Shown: positions 15,601-23,158 of the stretch, in pieces
How positions within the stretch are numbered: position 1 is the stretch's first letter
Layout of the letters: every line of letters begins with the position of its first letter
Assembly (NCBI GenBank): GCA_038207155.1
Contig: JBBRAB010000016.1
Coordinates: forward strand, 42,321 to 106,320
Origin: FEN-1139 sp038207155
Lineage (GTDB): Bacteria; Myxococcota_A; Polyangia; Polyangiales; Polyangiaceae
DNA: 64,000 nt
Direction: 5' to 3'
Made by a program: the position numbers and the translations under genes
The notes under the pieces: generated by a model
Told to the model about the DNA's origin: nothing
Seen by the model: only the letters and a program-made list of their open reading frames with translations
Database searches by the model: none

Positions 15601-17907
15601 GGCGTAGAGCCGGTCGATGGAGCGGAGCGCTTCGAGCAGCTCGGGTTGCGCGACCAGCACCGACTCAAGGAGCTTAATGGCTTCACTGTCGTTGGAGAGC
15701 CGTAACTCGTGGATTTCGGCGAGACGCACGAGCACAGTCGCCTTGGCGTCACCCGAGAGGGCTTGAGAGCGTGCCTCGAGCACTCGCGCGTAGCCGGCAT
15801 AGTCACCGGCAGCCTCACAGATCCGTGCCAGGCCTTCACTGGCCTTTTCGTGACCGGGATCCTCCGACAGCACCGCTTCGTAAAGGGTGCGGGCTCCGCC
15901 GGGATCTCCGAGCTGGTGTTCGGCGAGCTCGGCTGCCTCGGTGCGAAGAGCTCGCGCGCGGGCCGGGGTGGGGGCAGCATCGGACCAGCGCGTCAGCACC
16001 ATCCCGAGCTCGGGCCATTGCTGGGCCTTGCGATAGATGTTGGCGAGCGCTTCGAGCGCCGCCGAGTTGGAAGGATCGGTTCCAATCACGGATTGGAAGC
16101 AAGGCAGCGCCATGTCGGGGCGCGAGACCTTGTCGGCGTACCAGCGACCGACGCGCACGAGCAGCGCGTTCTTGACGTCGCTCGGGATAGTCGGATCCTC
16201 AAGGGGACCGTTGCAGGCGTCGAGAACCTCCGCCCAGGCGTCAGCGCGGTTGCCCGCGAGCCGCTCGATCTCCTCGGCGTAGCTGTCCTTCTGGACGTCT
16301 TCGCAGAGAGCCTGAGTGAAGGCCACCAGGGCCTGCTCGAGCTCACCGAGCTCAGACACGTAGAGTCGTCCGATTTCGGCAAACGAGCGGGCGCGTTCCG
16401 TACGGCTCTCGGCCTTTTCGCCGCGTTGCAGCAGGATCTCGATCAGCTCCTCAAACTTGTTCTGCAATCGCAGCACGCGCTCAAGGGACTTACAGGCGAT
16501 GTCGTCGCCCGGCTCGAGCGCAACGGCGGAAGCGTAAAAGGGCTCAGCCGCTCCCGGATCGCGCAGGGCCTGCTCATAGAGCCGCGCGGTGCGCAGCAGC
16601 AGGCTTCGTCGGGCGGTCTGCGCTTCGTCGGAGACTTCGGCCACGAGCTCGGCCGCGGCGATGCCAAAGGCCTCGGCGATGCGACGAGGATCGGCGCCTT
16701 CATCAACCGCGGCGTCGAGTGCGGCGGCGGCCTCAAGGCTGGCAGGTTCGAGCACCAGCAGCTCGATGCGCTCATTGAGCTCCTCCTCCGTCAGGGTGCA
16801 CACACGCCGCTCAGCGGAGGTCGCCAGCGCTTCGAGTCGCGCCAGCACGCCATGAACGCTGCCAGAGCGTTCGAGCGGATCCTTGGTCAGTAGCGAGAGT
16901 ACGAACTCGTCGAGCTCACGATTCACCCAACCGCGGGGCGCAAATTGACTTGGCGGGGTGGGGGCAACGGTGAGATGAGCCGCGGCCTGCTCATAGGCAC
17001 TGCCCGTGAAGGGCGGACGCCCCGTCAAGAGCTCGTAGACCAGAGCACCAAATGCGTAGACGTCACTGGCCGGCGTCGGGGGTTCAAGCGCGAGCAGCTC
17101 GGGCGCAATGCTGGCTGCGCGCACCACAAGTCCGTCGAGGGTGTTCGGTTCGATGCAGCGAGACCGCAGGCGATCCGTGCCCGCGTCGAGCAAAACCACC
17201 AGCGGCTGACCGTCGACATCGCGACTGAGCAGCACATTTTCCGGACGCAAATCGCCGTGCACGAGCCGACGCTCGTGGAGCTTGGAGAGGGCGGCGAGCA
17301 GTGAGCGCAGCAGGGGTCGGGCCTCATTGAGGTGAAGCGGTCCGCTGCGCGCGAGCCGCGCCGCGAGGGATTGACCTTCCACATAGTCGTGTACGACAGC
17401 CACGCGGCTACCGTCATTGAGCAGAGCGAGGCCCGAAGGAAGCCCGGGATCGGTGACCCGCGCTAGTAGGCGGGTGTGCACCTGAAAGCGCATCAGCGCG
17501 CCGCGATCCTGGGCCGCACGCAGTCGCAAGACCTTGAGCCTGAGCTGGCGTTCCCCCGTACGACCCACGTAAGAGCGAGCGACACGGCCTTCACCGAGCT
17601 GACGCACGATCTGGACATCGAAGAAGCGATCGCCAACGCGCAATGCGGGATCGTTTTCAGTTCCCCGCGCGCGGAGCAGATCGAGCTCGGGACTCGCGTC
17701 GGTTCTTAGGATCCGCAGTGCGTCTGCGAGGGCTTCGAGCGCCTGGCGCTCTGCGCAGTACTCGATCAAAGCGCGAGCAAATGAGCCCAGTGCTTGGGTG
17801 CCGCCGATCGCCTCGGGATCGAACCCGAGCGTGTCTCGCGCAAGGTCGGTGAGGGCCGAAAGATCAAAGAGGCGTTCCAGCTCAGCTTGAAGTATGTCCA
17901 GCTCCAT
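12601..17907 (-). CDS. Giant Ser/Thr protein kinase-like protein with TPR array
   Basis: This 1768-residue cytoplasmic signalling protein has four parts. Residues 1-70 form a small all-helical domain (LFDLSALTDLARDTLGFDP...ARALIEYCAERQALEAL) that looks like the death-like/effector-associated adaptor domains of bacterial signalling proteins; this is tentative. Residues about 92-360 are a protein kinase domain: Gly-loop LGEGRVA (104-110), Lys125, catalytic loop HGDLRPEN (217-224, instead of HRDxKPEN), metal-binding DAG (241-243, instead of DFG) and an APE-like motif. Residues about 430-1450 are many TPR-like helical repeats. Residues about 1450-1768 form a conserved-looking C-terminal domain (FIAARHLAYTRPGFYLRQLLP). 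No membrane helix is visible. The key Lys, Asp and Asn are kept, so activity is possible. Its partners are unknown. Confidence 0.93.
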   Translation of the reverse strand: MELDILQAELERLFDLSALTDLARDTLGFDPEAIGGTQALGSFARALIEYCAERQALEALADALRILRTDASPELDLLRARGTENDPALRVGDRFFDVQIVRQLGEGRVARSYVGRTGERQLRLKVLRLRAAQDRGALMRFQVHTRLLARVTDPGLPSGLALLNDGSRVAVVHDYVEGQSLAARLARSGPLHLNEARPLLRSLLAALSKLHERRLVHGDLRPENVLLSRDVDGQPLVVLLDAGTDRLRSRCIEPNTLDGLVVRAASIAPELLALEPPTPASDVYAFGALVYELLTGRPPFTGSAYEQAAAHLTVAPTPPSQFAPRGWVNRELDEFVLSLLTKDPLERSGSVHGVLARLEALATSAERRVCTLTEEELNERIELLVLEPASLEAAAALDAAVDEGADPRRIAEAFGIAAAELVAEVSDEAQTARRSLLLRTARLYEQALRDPGAAEPFYASAVALEPGDDIACKSLERVLRLQNKFEELIEILLQRGEKAESRTERARSFAEIGRLYVSELGELEQALVAFTQALCEDVQKDSYAEEIERLAGNRADAWAEVLDACNGPLEDPTIPSDVKNALLVRVGRWYADKVSRPDMALPCFQSVIGTDPSNSAALEALANIYRKAQQWPELGMVLTRWSDAAPTPARARALRTEAAELAEHQLGDPGGARTLYEAVLSEDPGHEKASEGLARICEAAGDYAGYARVLEARSQALSGDAKATVLVRLAEIHELRLSNDSEAIKLLESVLVAQPELLEALRSIDRLYAKLGRYADLIDVIERQVKLAATPRQKIQLLERVAAVHEEEFFAHENANAAFERILLLDSHHESAVAGLVRNYRALEQWSQVADLTERQLELVDDQARRVNLAIALGRVCGDHLASPERAMAAFELVLVHEPQNAEALEMLARLRESLGDADAALAAIDALAEKATLPEARAEQYLRAAKLLEGRGDFDEAIERYKLALDAQPTHTAASAALREAYLSRGNPHAAATLLEQEINRTKGERAQGRLRGELSSIFLRKLHEAGRAEEMARAAINLDPTNVDALAVLGDLAFEDGRLHEAAKHYGVLVDRIELLPREFITGTLQRAVQALVEAGNSTSAEAAAEALERLCPNDLDALLAVGAVLFAKGEPARSVELADRILADLGDRLRGRDRAIVLYRKGESLRRTGANEQALASLEESADLDPTMAEPLVSIAQVFAALERWDDVIRTKNRHLDIADADERVQLLIDIGDVTAEKLGDRTRAAKSLVAALDERPDDRRLLSKLMQLYSEEKDWNRLVEVVLKLAEFVEDPKQKAKYLNTAAIVSARQLGDVNTALSYYEQVIELDPSLHKALSEAIDLRRGMADHVGVERLLHHKLELLRFETDRVAHLATLGELVDLYEKELGWREKAVETLEKLRQLEPSNEAHLVRLAELYASDTDQFLEQAIEAQLALLDLDPFRVDSYKAIRRLHAETKNADGAWCLCQAVTVMKVGDPQEEGFYKRMRAETAAPAQAVFTEEDWLATTHPLLDPLLTRLFSLIEPAVVTARTEPLAKLGHELSDAVDLAAHPAPMAQTLFYAGGVLGIPVPPCFGLRDDLGGLSFLASSPCAIGLGRVAMSSQVPPQAAAFIAARHLAYTRPGFYLRQLLPTGTGLKSWLFAAIKLISPQFPLATEIEGAVNEAYAALDRGLKGAERDELTRVVSNLLKDGTSLDLKRWAAAVDLSADRVGFVIAHDLDTAAQLIRASDESSSAVPGQERLKALVLFSVDPKYQALRHRLGIAVDS

Positions 17908-18127
17908 GGGGGTCCTCGAAACGCGATGCGGCGGATGATTGGTTAGAATCCAGCCACTTATTTAAGAGTCGGGGGCTCGGCGACCCTCGAACAATAGCCT
18001 GGGATTCCGGCACAAGTGGAAACAAAGCGTCCGCTCTCAGCGAAATCTATGCTCCCAAGTGCGCTGGAATGTTGCAGCTACACGGTGTTCTTGCATTGCC
18101 TGGCGGAGCTGTGGGACAAGGGGCCAA
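17908..18127. promoter_or_regulatory. Divergent intergenic region (kinase-TPR / ftsB-like)
   Basis: This 220-nt gap separates two diverging genes, so promoters for both should lie here. It is locally AT-richer near 17936-17965 (ATTGGTTAGAATCC and TTATTTAAG). I do not see a convincing -35/-10 pair, and the promoter assignment rests only on gene orientation. Confidence 0.35.
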
Positions 18128-18421
18128 GTGAAGTCCGAATGGCTCCTTCCTGAGCGCTGGCTCCCTCTGGGGTTGCTTCTGGTTGCCGTGAGCGCGGTCC
18201 CGGCATCCGTGGTGTCGCCTTCGGGCCTACCTCGGCTACGTCACCTCGAGCAAGAGCGGCTCCGAACCGAGGAACAGATCTCGCGACTGTCTCAGGAGAT
18301 CTCAGAACTGCGGGCCGAGGTAGAGCAGATCAAGTCGGATCCCGCAGCCGTCGAGCGCGTCGCCCGCGATGAGCTCGGGCTCGTTCGGCCAAACGAGTTC
18401 GTCTTCCAGTTTGGTCGATGA
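18128..18421 (+). CDS. FtsB/DivIC-like septum formation initiator protein
   Basis: This is a 97-residue bitopic protein of the FtsB/DivIC family. These proteins act in the divisome with FtsL and FtsQ. A short cytoplasmic tail leads to one membrane helix (PLGLLLVAVSAVPASVV), a coiled coil (LEQERLRTEEQISRLSQEI...) and the family end signature VERVARDELGLVRPNEFVFQF. The GTG at 18128 is preferred over an upstream in-frame start because AAGGGG precedes it at a good distance and the upstream part is Cys/Arg-rich and unlike the family. A gene for a GspE-N-like protein begins 31 nt downstream. Confidence 0.87.
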   Translation: MKSEWLLPERWLPLGLLLVAVSAVPASVVSPSGLPRLRHLEQERLRTEEQISRLSQEISELRAEVEQIKSDPAAVERVARDELGLVRPNEFVFQFGR

Positions 18422-18452
18422 ACTCTTGCCCGCTCGCGGGCGGCGAGCGACG

Positions 18453-19580
18453 ATGCAGATGGTGACCGTCGAGCTTGCCCACCGACTCTTTGAGCGCGGA
18501 ATCCTTGGCCGCGAGGAACTGGGCAGCGCGCTGCACGACGCGAGCATGCGAGGCGTGGCGCTGTTTCAGGTGCTCGTCGAGCGGATCCCTGGCTTCCTCG
18601 GGCGCTTTGAGAGTGAGTTCGGCGCAGGAGAGCCGGCAGCGACCACGTTTGAGCCGGATCGCGCGCTGTGCGCGCGCCTCCCACTCGGGATGTGTGAGCG
18701 ATTGCTCGCCGTGCCGCTGCCGTTTGACACGACCGCTCACGCGGTGCCGCTGGCGGTGGTTGATCCCTTCGATCCCCATGTTCCAGCGGAATTTTCCCAT
18801 CACCTGGGGCTGCGGGTGCGTCGCGTGCGCGCCACCTTCCATGGCGTGATCGAGGCGCTTGGCGCGCTTCGTCCGCCGCAGATCGACGCCCGCGACCGAC
18901 ACGTCTTTCCTGATGCAGCTGAGGACCGCACGCCGGCCTTCGGCACGCGCGTGCCGCGGCAACTCGGGACTGAGCTCACGCGACGCAGTCACGCTCGCGG
19001 GATGAGCGTGCCGCCCGTCTATGCACCCTCGCAAAGCGAACCTCCGATCCCGCTCGTGCGCCAGCGCGCGCGCAGTGAATCGACGTCGACCTCGGGCAGT
19101 TTCGATGCGGTGCGTCCCAGCGCGCTGCCCGAGCTCACCGAGCTGATGGAGCAAGTGGAGGCGGCCCCGTCTCCGCGCGCGCTGCTTGAACGCTTGTGCG
19201 GCGCGGTGACTCTGCTCGCTGCTCGTCAGGCGCTTTTTGCCCTAAAAGCAGGCAAATTTGAACTGCAGCTGGCTGGCAGCAATCCCGTAGTGATCGACGA
19301 AGCGGAGCCGAGTTTTCTGCTAAGTGCCTGCCAGGCCGGCTACTTTTTCGGGCCACTGCCGCGTAGTGATCGCTATGCCCCGCTCGCGGAGGTGATGGGG
19401 ATCGCGATGGGCGAGGAAGTCTACGCGGTCCCGATTCAGGCGCGTGGCAAGGTCGTGCTGGTGGTCGTGGTCGCGCGACTGGTGGATTCGTTCTCCGCAA
19501 CGCGGCAGCTTGATCGCCTCGTCGCGGCCGCGAGCAATGCGCTTGAACGGATCCTCAAGGATCGCCGCAGTCCGAACTAG
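18453..19580 (+). CDS. GspE/MshE N-domain-like protein with C-terminal GAF-like domain
   Basis: A 375-residue predicted cytoplasmic protein. Residues 1-150 resemble the N-domain of GspE-type ATPases: HRLFERGILGREELGSAL, then LPLGMCERLLAVPL, VPLAVVDPFDPHVP and FSHHLGLRVRRVRA. The same order of blocks is seen in the gspE product of this window. No ATPase domain follows. After a Ser/Arg-rich linker, residues about 225-370 look like a GAF-type sensory domain (LPELTELMEQVEAAPSPRAL...VYAVPIQARGKVVLVVVVARLVDSF). Some N-domains of this family bind c-di-GMP; whether this one does is not clear. The ATG at 18453 begins the conserved part. The stop codon lies inside a 29-bp tandem repeat. Confidence 0.82.
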   Translation: MQMVTVELAHRLFERGILGREELGSALHDASMRGVALFQVLVERIPGFLGRFESEFGAGEPAATTFEPDRALCARLPLGMCERLLAVPLPFDTTAHAVPLAVVDPFDPHVPAEFSHHLGLRVRRVRATFHGVIEALGALRPPQIDARDRHVFPDAAEDRTPAFGTRVPRQLGTELTRRSHARGMSVPPVYAPSQSEPPIPLVRQRARSESTSTSGSFDAVRPSALPELTELMEQVEAAPSPRALLERLCGAVTLLAARQALFALKAGKFELQLAGSNPVVIDEAEPSFLLSACQAGYFFGPLPRSDRYAPLAEVMGIAMGEEVYAVPIQARGKVVLVVVVARLVDSFSATRQLDRLVAAASNALERILKDRRSPN

Positions 19581-19626
19581 CGAGGTGCCCGCGTGGCAGT
19601 CCGAACTAGCGAGGTGCCCGCGTGGC
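19569..19626. repeat. Perfect 29-bp tandem duplication overlapping a stop codon
   Basis: Two adjacent identical 29-nt copies (19569-19597 and 19598-19626), each beginning AGTCCGAACTAGCGAGG. The stop TAG of the upstream gene (19578-19580) lies in the first copy, and the second copy is noncoding. A recent local duplication is the simplest explanation. Confidence 0.9.
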
Positions 19627-19669
19627 GCCGCAACAGTCTTGGGTCGAGTTGCTGTGGGTTGTTGGTGCG

Positions 19670-19692
19670 GCGCGGACACGCCGCGTCCGCGC
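19670..19692 (-). terminator. Hairpin immediately after the outer-membrane protein gene
   Basis: Arms GCGCGGAC and GTCCGCGC (8 bp) with a 7-nt loop abut the stop of the minus-strand gene at 19693. There is no U-tract, so it may slow or end transcription only with help, or may simply protect the 3' end. Confidence 0.45.
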
Positions 19693-20481
19693 TCAGGGGA
19701 AGCGGGCTTGGACGCCGAAGTGCAGCTCCATCGTGGCGGACATGGAACGCAGCACTCCGGCGGTGAGACCGGCTTGACCGTAGATGCCAAAGCCCTTGGA
19801 GAAATCGTACTGCGGTCCCGCGCCGATATGAAACAGGAGATCCTGCTTGTAGACCGGCGTTTGTGTCACAAATCCGGTGCGATTGTTCCAAAGGTCGTTG
19901 CCGGCGCCCTTCTCGAAACCGAGCCCGATGGCGGGTTCGATGAAGACCTTGAACGGGCCATCGTTGGTCGCGTACATGCGCGCGCCCGCCCCGAGCTGCA
20001 CTGCCGGTTGGGTGTTCGTTGGCGATTCCCCAGCGAGACCAAAGCGCGCCCACACGAAGGGTTCGATGAACCCGATCGGGGCCCAGCCGAGCGCAACGTC
20101 GAGCGCGGGAGGAGCACCGAAGCCACAGAATTTCTGCTGGTCGTTGCCCTTGGCGGGCTCAGGCTCCCGGCAGAACGGTGAGTCCGGATAGCGAAAGCTC
20201 ATGCGGTACCCAGTGACGAACGCCACGCGCAGTCCGACCTGACCGCCGTGACTGAAGCTGCGGTCGCCTTCGCCGGGCTCGGACGCGGCCTTCTTCGACT
20301 TGGCTGCGGCCTGCTCGTCCTCGTCCTTGTCTCCGTCCTCGTCCTCATCGATGCTGGTAGCGGCGCGTCGGCTTCCCGCAGCGGGCGTCGGCGAAGCGGT
20401 GTCCGGGGCCGCAGCGAGAGCAATCCCGGGCAACAAGGTTCCAGAAGCCATTAACCAAGTGAGCCAGCTGAGACGCGCCAT
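19693..20481 (-). CDS. Predicted outer-membrane beta-barrel protein
   Basis: A 262-residue exported protein. The start at 20481 is chosen because it gives a standard signal peptide (MARLSWLTWLMASGTLLPGIALAAA, cleavage after ALA). The longer in-frame upstream extension is Pro/Arg-rich and unlikely. After the signal comes an acidic low-complexity linker (TSIDEDEDGDKDEDEQAAAKSKK), then alternating strands ending in a terminal Phe-Pro (MELHFGVQARFP). Strand-like blocks include VGLRVAFVTGYRMSFRY and LFHIGAGPQYDFSKGFG. No family was recognised. It lies downstream of the aconitase-like gene on the same strand. Confidence 0.75.
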   Translation of the reverse strand: MARLSWLTWLMASGTLLPGIALAAAPDTASPTPAAGSRRAATSIDEDEDGDKDEDEQAAAKSKKAASEPGEGDRSFSHGGQVGLRVAFVTGYRMSFRYPDSPFCREPEPAKGNDQQKFCGFGAPPALDVALGWAPIGFIEPFVWARFGLAGESPTNTQPAVQLGAGARMYATNDGPFKVFIEPAIGLGFEKGAGNDLWNNRTGFVTQTPVYKQDLLFHIGAGPQYDFSKGFGIYGQAGLTAGVLRSMSATMELHFGVQARFP

Positions 20482-20629
20482 GATGGGCGCGAGCCTAGCC
20501 GCGAGCCGGGCCGGAAACAACTCCAGTTGGGCTGGGTCGGGCTCGCCCCAGCGGTTTTGGCCGATCGTCGGGCGCCCCGACTGGTGCGGGACCGCGTGGA
20601 CTTGGGGGCTGAGGGCTTGGCCGTATGGG

Positions 20630-21979
20630 CTAGGCAGAGGCTGCCGTGGTGCTGCGCGGTTGCCGGGCGAGCAGGGTATCGTCGGTCGGCAGGGCGCGAG
20701 GCAGAGTGATGCGCGCGGGTCGGCGTAGCGCTCGTGGATCGCCGAGGTGTCCCGACGCGATGCAGTAGGCGGCGGTCTCCATCGACGCAAGGTACGCTGG
20801 CTGGGCTTGACCAGCCCCGCCGGTCACAAAGGTTCTGAGGGAGGTTTGTTGCGGCGTGGTGACGTGCAGGCTGCCCTCGAGCAAGCGGCGATCGGGTTCG
20901 ATCACGCGCGCTCCGGCGGCGACCAGATCCCCGAGCGCTCCTTCGCGCGCGAGGACCTCCAGTACTTGACGCGAGGCCGGGCACAGGAGGAGATCCAGCT
21001 GTCCCGAGAGTCGCTTGCTCTTGAGGAGCGTGGCCGCCGTTAGCAGGGCGCGCAGAGAGCCGCCAGAGTCGCCGCCGACAATGACCTGAGATACGGGGAC
21101 CGACAGCTCGCGCGCGAAGCGCACGCGGCCCCCGGGTTCGCGAATCAAGGGCTCCAGGCTCGAGAGCTCCAGGGAGTGGTACGCACCACAAGGCGCGCCA
21201 GGATCGACACTCAGTGCACGAAATGCCTTGGAGCGGCGCTGATCGCGCAGGAAAACCTCTGACTTCTCGTCGCTGGGAAACAGTGCCGTTAGGGCGCCGA
21301 GGCTCGGGGCAGCTGACGCGACAAGGGCGCGTTCATCGACCGAAAGCCCGCGCGTGGCGGTGCCACCAAACTCCAACACGACCGGGTGACCCGACTCGGC
21401 TTTCAGCTTCGCGACGCGCTCCGCGAGTCCGATTCGCTCCAGCTCAAGCGCCAGGTCACGAGCTCCGACGAAGGGCGCAAATCTGCCCGTGAGCTGCAAC
21501 TGAAAGACGGCGAGCTGGGGGGCGTCGAGGCTGCCCGAGGTCAGGGCGAGCGCGAGCTCTGCGGCTCCGAGCGGCAGGGCGAGACAGCCGAGGCCTCCGA
21601 GCATGGCGAGCCGAGCGTCGTCGGTGAGCACAATTCGACCGGGCGACGCGAACCGCTCGAGGTGAACCGGTCCCGCAAAGCCGAGTCCCGGACGACCGAT
21701 GATGCAGCCGCTGTTCGCGAGCGCCTGGCGATCGACCGCAGAGAGCCGCGGAGTCAGTTCCGCCGTGAGCGTGCAGTCGGAGTCGTAGACCACGGTGGTC
21801 TCGACCGCGAGCGGGTGAGTACCCGCAGTGAGGCTGGTGAGCAGTGGCCGCTCCAGCCGCGCGAGCGCGACCTGCTCGACGCGGATCCTCGCCGGGCCGC
21901 CGGCATCGACGGGCTCCAAACGACTAGTGAGGATCTTTTGCGCGAGGCTCCGAGGGAGATCCGACGGGCGGATAGTCAT
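20630..21979 (-). CDS. Aconitase/LeuC-fold protein lacking the Fe-S ligands (probable pseudoenzyme)
   Basis: This 449-residue protein follows the LeuC/aconitase family from end to end: SLAQKIL at the start, FASPGRIVLTDDARLAMLGG, VFQLQLTGRFAPFVGARDLAL, PVVLEFGGTATRGLSVDERA, LCPASRQVLEVLAREGALGDL and PAYLASMETAAYCIASGHLGDPR near the end. The catalytic parts are replaced. DSHT is DDAR (120-123), GSCTN is GGDSG (302-306), the GCxxC ligand pair is PDRRL (362-366), and TSNRNF is TSLRTF (379-384). All three cluster cysteines are therefore missing and hydratase activity is unlikely. A swivel (LeuD-like) domain is also absent. The ORF is intact, with normal codon use. A structural or regulatory role is inferred only. 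Confidence 0.8.
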   Translation of the reverse strand: MTIRPSDLPRSLAQKILTSRLEPVDAGGPARIRVEQVALARLERPLLTSLTAGTHPLAVETTVVYDSDCTLTAELTPRLSAVDRQALANSGCIIGRPGLGFAGPVHLERFASPGRIVLTDDARLAMLGGLGCLALPLGAAELALALTSGSLDAPQLAVFQLQLTGRFAPFVGARDLALELERIGLAERVAKLKAESGHPVVLEFGGTATRGLSVDERALVASAAPSLGALTALFPSDEKSEVFLRDQRRSKAFRALSVDPGAPCGAYHSLELSSLEPLIREPGGRVRFARELSVPVSQVIVGGDSGGSLRALLTAATLLKSKRLSGQLDLLLCPASRQVLEVLAREGALGDLVAAGARVIEPDRRLLEGSLHVTTPQQTSLRTFVTGGAGQAQPAYLASMETAAYCIASGHLGDPRALRRPARITLPRALPTDDTLLARQPRSTTAASA

Positions 21980-22159
21980 GGCTGAGCTCGTCCCGTGAGA
22001 GGGCTATTGAACTGCCAAGACGCTATCCGGTCCGTCGGTTGGGGGTCAAGGACCATCGGTCCAGCGAGCCGAAGAGCGACCGAGCCGGGGCCGGTTCCAC
22101 GCTGGGCCTACCCCAATTTTTCCCAAAATTTAGGGGAGGGTGAGACTCTTTGCGCTCGA

Positions 22160-22184
22160 CTCCACATGGAAATTCACTGTGGAG
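22160..22184. promoter_or_regulatory. Inverted repeat upstream of the roadblock gene
   Basis: The arms CTCCACA and TGTGGAG (7 bp) flank an 11-nt AT-rich centre, 25 nt before the roadblock ATG. The region between this gene and the divergent aconitase-like gene also holds an AT-rich stretch (TTTTTCCCAAAATTTAG, near 22118-22134). This fits an operator or the promoter/5' UTR of the roadblock gene; no specific regulator is indicated. Confidence 0.4.
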
Positions 22185-22208
22185 CAGAAAGCGGGTAGGC
22201 TAGCCCAT

Positions 22209-22571
22209 ATGTTCCGAGAGGCTCTGCAGAGCGTCGTCGACAACACTTCGGGTGGACTTGCGGGTCTGCTCATGGACTTCGAGGGAATTCCCTTGGAAAC
22301 CTACTCGCATGCGGACACTCAGTTCGACATCGAGTCCATCGGGGCGGAGGTGAGCGTGGTCGTCAAATCGATCCAGCGCGCGTCCGAGATGCTCGATGCG
22401 GGGATCACCAGCGAAGTGGCGTTCACCAGTGAACGACTGACGACCTTAATTCGCGTCATCAACGATAACTACTTTCTCGCGCTCGCGCTTGCCCCCGGCG
22501 GCAATCTCGGCAAGGGGAGGTATTTGCTCCGCATCGCGGCGCCCAGGCTGCGCCAGGAACTGGAGCTCTGA
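22209..22571 (+). CDS. Roadblock/LC7-domain protein
   Basis: A 120-residue single-domain protein of the roadblock/LC7 (MglB-like) superfamily. These proteins act as dimers that regulate small GTPases in bacteria, as MglB does for MglA in myxobacterial motility. Visible blocks are FREALQSVVDNTSGGLAGLLMD, GIPLETYSHAD, VVVKSIQRASEML, and YFLALALAPGGNLGKGRYLLRIAAPRL. No small GTPase gene is adjacent in this window. The ATG at 22209 starts the conserved domain. The stop is 2 nt before aroQ, so it is probably co-transcribed with aroQ. Confidence 0.87.
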   Translation: MFREALQSVVDNTSGGLAGLLMDFEGIPLETYSHADTQFDIESIGAEVSVVVKSIQRASEMLDAGITSEVAFTSERLTTLIRVINDNYFLALALAPGGNLGKGRYLLRIAAPRLRQELEL

Positions 22572-22573
22572 GT

Positions 22574-23158
22574 TTGGCTGCTGTTCGGCGGCGTGCGCCG
22601 CAGCCCAAACCCAGGCGAGTTCCAACGCGTGGCGTGACGCCAGCGCCGGCGCCTCGCCGTGGCGACACGCTCGATCCGAACGGCTATCGCCTGCTGGTGC
22701 TGAGCGGTCCCAATCTCGACCGGCTGGGTCGTCGCGAGCCGAGTATTTACGGCACGGCGACCCTGGAGGACATCCATCGACGTCTGGAAGCGCTGGCGCG
22801 CGAGCAGGGTGTCTCGGTGGATTGTCGCCAGACCAACCATGAGGGCGTGCTCGTCGACTGGCTGGGCCAGGCGGCTGACGGCGGAATTGACGGCGTGCTC
22901 ATCAACCCGGGCGCGCTGACGCACACTTCGTATTCGCTGTACGACGCGATTCGCGCCTCGATGATTCCCACGATCGAGGTTCACCTGTCGAATCCCGACG
23001 CGCGCGAGGAGTTTCGGCGGCATTCCTGCACGGCTCCAGCCTGCGTGGGTCGCATCGCAGGCTTTGGCTCGCTCTCCTATCAGCTCGCGCTGATCGGACT
23101 GGTCGAGCATCTGCGCGCCACCGCTGGTGCGCGGCCGATCGCCCGCGCCACTCGCTAG
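22574..23158 (+). CDS. aroQ: Type II 3-dehydroquinate dehydratase
   Basis: Dehydrates 3-dehydroquinate to 3-dehydroshikimate in the shikimate pathway. The type II signature is present: LVLSGPNLDRLGRREPSIYG with the catalytic Tyr, TNHEGVLVDWL, VLINPGALTHTSYSLYDAI, VEVH-type segment IEVHLSNPDAREEFRRHS and GRIAGFGSLSY. The family core is about 145 residues. Here an extra 35-40 Arg/Pro-rich residues precede it if translation starts at TTG 22574. GTG at 22634 is an alternative start. It follows the roadblock gene by 2 nt. Confidence 0.93.
   Translation: MAAVRRRAPQPKPRRVPTRGVTPAPAPRRGDTLDPNGYRLLVLSGPNLDRLGRREPSIYGTATLEDIHRRLEALAREQGVSVDCRQTNHEGVLVDWLGQAADGGIDGVLINPGALTHTSYSLYDAIRASMIPTIEVHLSNPDAREEFRRHSCTAPACVGRIAGFGSLSYQLALIGLVEHLRATAGARPIARATR

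Noticed and set aside
15709..16893. Plus-strand open frame of 394 codons inside the kinase-TPR gene
   Set aside because: Same reason: antisense to well-formed TPR repeats, with low-information sequence and no recognisable motif.
20482..20790. N-terminal extension of the outer-membrane protein to 20790
   Set aside because: The extension is Pro/Arg-rich and would bury the clear signal peptide that starts at 20481.
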